From positions 62,001 through 126,000 of the forward strand of contig NZ_AQXW01000001.1 in the NCBI RefSeq assembly GCF_000376825.1: a stretch of 64,000 nt of DNA, given 5' to 3'. Below the pieces are notes generated by a model. The model was not told the origin of the DNA. It searched no databases and saw only the letters and a program-made list of their open reading frames with translations. Position numbers and translations under genes: made by a program. This document shows, one piece after another, positions 61,523 through 64,000 of this stretch (its first letter is position 1; the number at the start of each line of letters is the position of its first letter). This DNA is from Demetria terragena DSM 11295. Lineage in GTDB: Bacteria > Actinomycetota > Actinomycetes > Actinomycetales > Dermatophilaceae.

Positions 61523-63513
61523 CCAGCACCACCGAACACCGTGACGATCGCCTGAGTGACGTGCTGCCAGCTCACCTTGCCGCCGAGTCGGCGCGCACGT
61601 GGAAGCCGAACGCTGATGGCTCCGATATCGACTCCCTACCGACCACCCTGACCGAGGTCGGTCACGGCACGTGGCGGGAACGGGTAGGCGCTCTCCGTCG
61701 CCGCCATCACCTGCGCGAGTCCCGGGCGCAGGAATTCCATGAGTCGATGCGCACCAGCACGAGCGGGCTTCCGGTGGCTACGCCCCGCGCCGTCACGCGC
61801 TTCGTGTGGAACCTGCTGGGCGAACGCCGCGGCATGGGTTCCATCCTGGTCATCGCCAACCTCCTCGCCGCGACAGCTGGCCTGCTGGTGCCCTTCCTGC
61901 TGGGTCGGCTGGTCGATGATGCAGTCGCCGAGGTTGATCGCGGTACGCCCGCGGCAGCCATCGCCGCCGCCGATGAGATGGCGCTGGTCGTCCTCGGTGT
62001 CGCGGTGACTCAAGCGGCGTTCACGTTCCTCGCCAAGTCAGCCGCGGCCGCCCTGGGACAGGGCGTGCTCGCGGGCGCTCGCGAGCGCATCATGCGCGAC
62101 ATCCTTCACCTGCCGCTGTCGCGGGTTGAGACTGCGACGTCCGGCGACCTGGTCACGCGCGTCACGCGAGACGCAGGCACGATGAGCGAGTCGGTGACCT
62201 GGGCGCTACCGGAGTCGGTCTACGCCACGGTCACCGTCGTCCTAACCCTGATCGCAATGCTGCTCAACTCCTGGGTGCTGGCGCTCGCATCGCTCATCCC
62301 GATGGCCCTGTCGCTGTTCCAGATTCGGCGCTACCTCGAGCGCGCCCCGGCTGGTTATCTCACCGAGGCGGGCACGTATGCGCAGATCAACACCACGCTG
62401 ACCGAAACCGTGTCCGGCGCCCGGACCGTCGAAGCCCTCAACCTGACCGACCGCCGGCTCACCCAGGCCGACGCCGACATCGCGGTGTCGAGCCAGGCTG
62501 AGCGCTACACCTTGACCCTGCGCAATCTGTTGTTCGGCGTGATGGATCTCGCCTTCAGCATCCCGCGCGTACTGGTCCTGGCCTTTGGCGCGTTCGCCTA
62601 TGCCCAGGAATGGGTCTCGATCGGCCAGATCACCACCGCCCTTTTGTATGCGGGAGCGATCTGGGGGCCATTCGAGACGCTGGTCCACACGGTCGACCGA
62701 GTCCAGACCGGACTCGCCTCAACCGCTCGCCTGTTGGGCATCTCGACGGTGCCGCCCGACCGTGAGGTCGGGCCGGAGCGCCCGACCGACACCCGGCTCA
62801 CCGGCCGCTCGCTGCGCTATGCGTACCGCGAAAACCACGATGTGCTCCACGATGTTGACCTCGACCTACGTGTCGGCGAAAGGCTCGCCATCGTCGGTCC
62901 CAGCGGGTCCGGCAAGTCGACCCTCGGCCGGCTCCTTGCGGGAATCCACGGCCCGCGCACGGGGCACGTCCAGGTCGGCGGGGTCGAACTGACCCGACTT
63001 CCCTTGGACCAGCTGCGGCGCGAGGTGGCCCTGGTGACTCAGGAACACCACATTTTCATTGGCACGATCCGAGACAACCTGCTCCTCGGTCGGGAGAGCG
63101 CCAGCGACGCTGAACTTCGAGACGCGCTCGCGGCGGTCGGTGCCCGCACGTGGGTCGAGCAACTCACCGGACAGCTTGATACCACCGTCGGGTCGGGTCA
63201 CCTCGCCCTCACCCCCGGCCAAGCGCAACAGGTCGCGCTCGCCCGACTGGTGTTGGCCGACCCGCACACCATCGTCCTTGACGAGGCAACATCGCTCATT
63301 GATCCGCGGACCGCACGCCACCTGGAAGGCTCGATGAATGCGTTGCTGACTGGACGCACTGTCGTCGCGATCGCCCACCGGCTGCATACGGCTCACGACG
63401 CCGACCGGATCGCCGTCATGATCGATGGGCACATCGCCGAACTCGGGTCGCACGATGAGTTGATGGCCAACGACGGCGAGTACGCCGCACTCTGGCGCGC
63501 CTGGACCTCCTAA
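61519..63513 (+). CDS. ABC transporter half with intact Walker motifs (heterodimeric exporter, subunit 2)
   Basis: 664 residues. About 100 polar N-terminal residues, six-helix domain, then NBD: Walker A IVGPSGSGKSTLGRLLAG, Q-loop LVTQEHHIFIGT, signature degenerate (LTPGQAQQVALARLVL instead of LSGGQ), Walker B HTIVLDEATSLID, H-loop AIAHRLH. Pairs with subunit 1: this subunit binds ATP at the one consensus site, the partner provides LSGGQ. Start GTG 61519 overlaps the partner stop (GTGA). An export substrate is not evident. Confidence 0.9.
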   Translation: MTSTTEHRDDRLSDVLPAHLAAESARTWKPNADGSDIDSLPTTLTEVGHGTWRERVGALRRRHHLRESRAQEFHESMRTSTSGLPVATPRAVTRFVWNLLGERRGMGSILVIANLLAATAGLLVPFLLGRLVDDAVAEVDRGTPAAAIAAADEMALVVLGVAVTQAAFTFLAKSAAAALGQGVLAGARERIMRDILHLPLSRVETATSGDLVTRVTRDAGTMSESVTWALPESVYATVTVVLTLIAMLLNSWVLALASLIPMALSLFQIRRYLERAPAGYLTEAGTYAQINTTLTETVSGARTVEALNLTDRRLTQADADIAVSSQAERYTLTLRNLLFGVMDLAFSIPRVLVLAFGAFAYAQEWVSIGQITTALLYAGAIWGPFETLVHTVDRVQTGLASTARLLGISTVPPDREVGPERPTDTRLTGRSLRYAYRENHDVLHDVDLDLRVGERLAIVGPSGSGKSTLGRLLAGIHGPRTGHVQVGGVELTRLPLDQLRREVALVTQEHHIFIGTIRDNLLLGRESASDAELRDALAAVGARTWVEQLTGQLDTTVGSGHLALTPGQAQQVALARLVLADPHTIVLDEATSLIDPRTARHLEGSMNALLTGRTVVAIAHRLHTAHDADRIAVMIDGHIAELGSHDELMANDGEYAALWRAWTS

Positions 63514-63656
63514 CCAACGCCGGTCGAGCAGGCGAGCCCCCTCCAACGCCGGTCGAGCAGGCGAGCCCCCAGGGGCGAGCCGTGTCGAGACCCGAGGCAG
63601 CCCCCTCCAACGCCGGTCGAGCAGGCGAGCCCCCAGGGCGAGCCGTGTCGAGACCC
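63514..63656. repeat. Extragenic repeats, three copies of CCAACGCCGGTCGAGCAGG-type unit
   Basis: Copies begin at 63514, 63543 and 63607, each CCAACGCCGGTCGAGCAGG followed by CGAGCCCC; the second and third continue to GTGTCGAGACC (ends 63592 and 63656). GGTCGAGCA and TGTCGAGACC ends are imperfect inverted repeats. The same element is found inside imuB at 43400-43495. Confidence 0.88.
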
Positions 63657-63680
63657 CCAAAGATCGAATCTGGAGAATTC

Positions 63681-63706
63681 TGGCACTCGAGTTGACCGAG
63701 TGCTAA
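63681..63706 (+). promoter_or_regulatory. CIRCE element 1 (HrcA operator) of groES
   Basis: TGGCACTC, nine bases, GAGTGCTAA: close match to CIRCE (TTAGCACTC-N9-GAGTGCTAA). Contains the -35 of the groES promoter (TTGACC, 63692-63697). Confidence 0.9.
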
Positions 63707-63720
63707 CACACGCATAGATT
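63692..63720 (+). promoter_or_regulatory. SigA-type promoter of groES
   Basis: TTGACC (63692-63697), 17 bases, TAGATT (63715-63720). Lies between and across two CIRCE operators, so HrcA would cover it on both sides. Confidence 0.85.
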
Positions 63721-63726
63721 CAGTTC

Positions 63727-63751
63727 TGGCACTCGGGAGTGGCAAGTGCCA
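63727..63751 (+). promoter_or_regulatory. CIRCE element 2 of groES
   Basis: TGGCACTC, nine bases, AAGTGCCA. The right arm deviates from GAGTGCCA by one base. Its position starts about where transcription should begin. Confidence 0.8.
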
Positions 63752-63872
63752 GCACGGTCGGTCTCGACCCCCGCGACGGCGAGACCTGTTGAGTTGGCTC
63801 ATTGCCCTCGTCGAGTAAGACGTATCCGTATCGACCCCAGCGGGGTCGGACACTCACAAGGAAGGTCACACC

Positions 63873-64000
63873 GTGTCGGTGAACATCAAGCCGCTCGAGG
63901 ACCGCATCGTCGTGAAGTCGGTCGAGGCCGAGCAGACGACCGCGTCCGGTCTGGTCATTCCGGACACCGCCAAGGAGAAGCCCCAGGAGGGCGAAGTTCT
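63873..64000 (+). CDS. groES: Co-chaperonin GroES, 3' part beyond the window
   Basis: 42 complete codons: [20 protein letters not shown]...[18 protein letters not shown], the Hsp10 N-terminus; the mobile loop (TTASGLVIP) is included. GTG 63873 has AAGGAAGG upstream. Works as the lid of GroEL; groEL presumably follows or lies elsewhere. Controlled by HrcA through two CIRCE sites. Confidence 0.95.
   Translation, partial: MSVNIKPLEDRIVVKSVEAEQTTASGLVIPDTAKEKPQEGEV

Overview
The window comes from a high-GC Gram-positive actinobacterium, most likely of the Micrococcales type. The evidence is strong GC bias at third codon positions, frequent GTG starts, many leaderless-type starts (a TAnnnT hexamer 6-7 bases before the start codon), an actinobacterial LexA box in front of an imuA'-imuB-dnaE2 cassette, a sigD-rsdA pair near guaB, and groES under CIRCE control. 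Around 32-59 kb the set guaA, guaB3, GMC oxidase (ChoD-like), guaB, rsdA-like, sigD and groES recalls the conserved mycobacterial neighbourhood, but other genes are interspersed and no whiB is seen.

1-14.2 kb: an exopolysaccharide locus. It holds eight glycosyltransferase genes or gene parts (one a GT4-GT2 fusion), a Wzx-type flippase, a Wzy-type polymerase, a fused Wzz/BY-kinase, an FkbM methyltransferase, and a nucleotidyltransferase coupled to a small PqqD-like protein. 14.2-24.9 kb: a winged-helix regulator/membrane protein pair behind a palindromic operator, a small alarmone synthetase, two GNAT acetyltransferases, a photolyase, a serine hydrolase, an MFS exporter, and a three-part envelope-stress module resembling EsrISR (PspC protein divergent from a PspC-histidine kinase and a LuxR regulator). 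24.8-31.2 kb: NUDIX hydrolase, a GT4/PIG-L/UPF0104 glycolipid-like group, a MetPS-type NSS transporter with its 41-residue small subunit, and a PAP2 phosphatase. 31.2-38.4 kb: guaA, DUF3817, SURF1, a ChoD-like GMC oxidase, a secreted beta-amylase and guaB3.

38.6-41.2 kb is a visibly AT-richer island of three minus-strand genes. The middle one joins a CxxC thioredoxin-like N-terminus, an internal Tat-like signal and an eight-cysteine C-terminal peptide that resembles halocin-C8-type bacteriocin precursors. It is flanked by two similar-sized proteins of LppX/LolA-like character. I consider it a candidate bacteriocin system. 41.3-47.1 kb is the LexA-controlled mutasome.

47.7-52.9 kb looks like one five-gene operon: a stand-alone NRPS-type adenylation enzyme, a membrane flavin reductase, a crotonase, an ECF sigma factor and its zinc anti-sigma factor. 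The first two genes together reproduce the domain order of the fungal redox protein TmpL. A sigma-autoregulated redox module of this composition is the second strong candidate for an undescribed system. 53-64 kb: glmS, a UPF0016 manganese transporter under a yybP-ykoY riboswitch, guaB, rsdA-like, sigD, an S4 protein, an asymmetric heterodimeric ABC exporter, a cluster of extragenic repeats that also occurs in frame inside imuB, and the start of groES.
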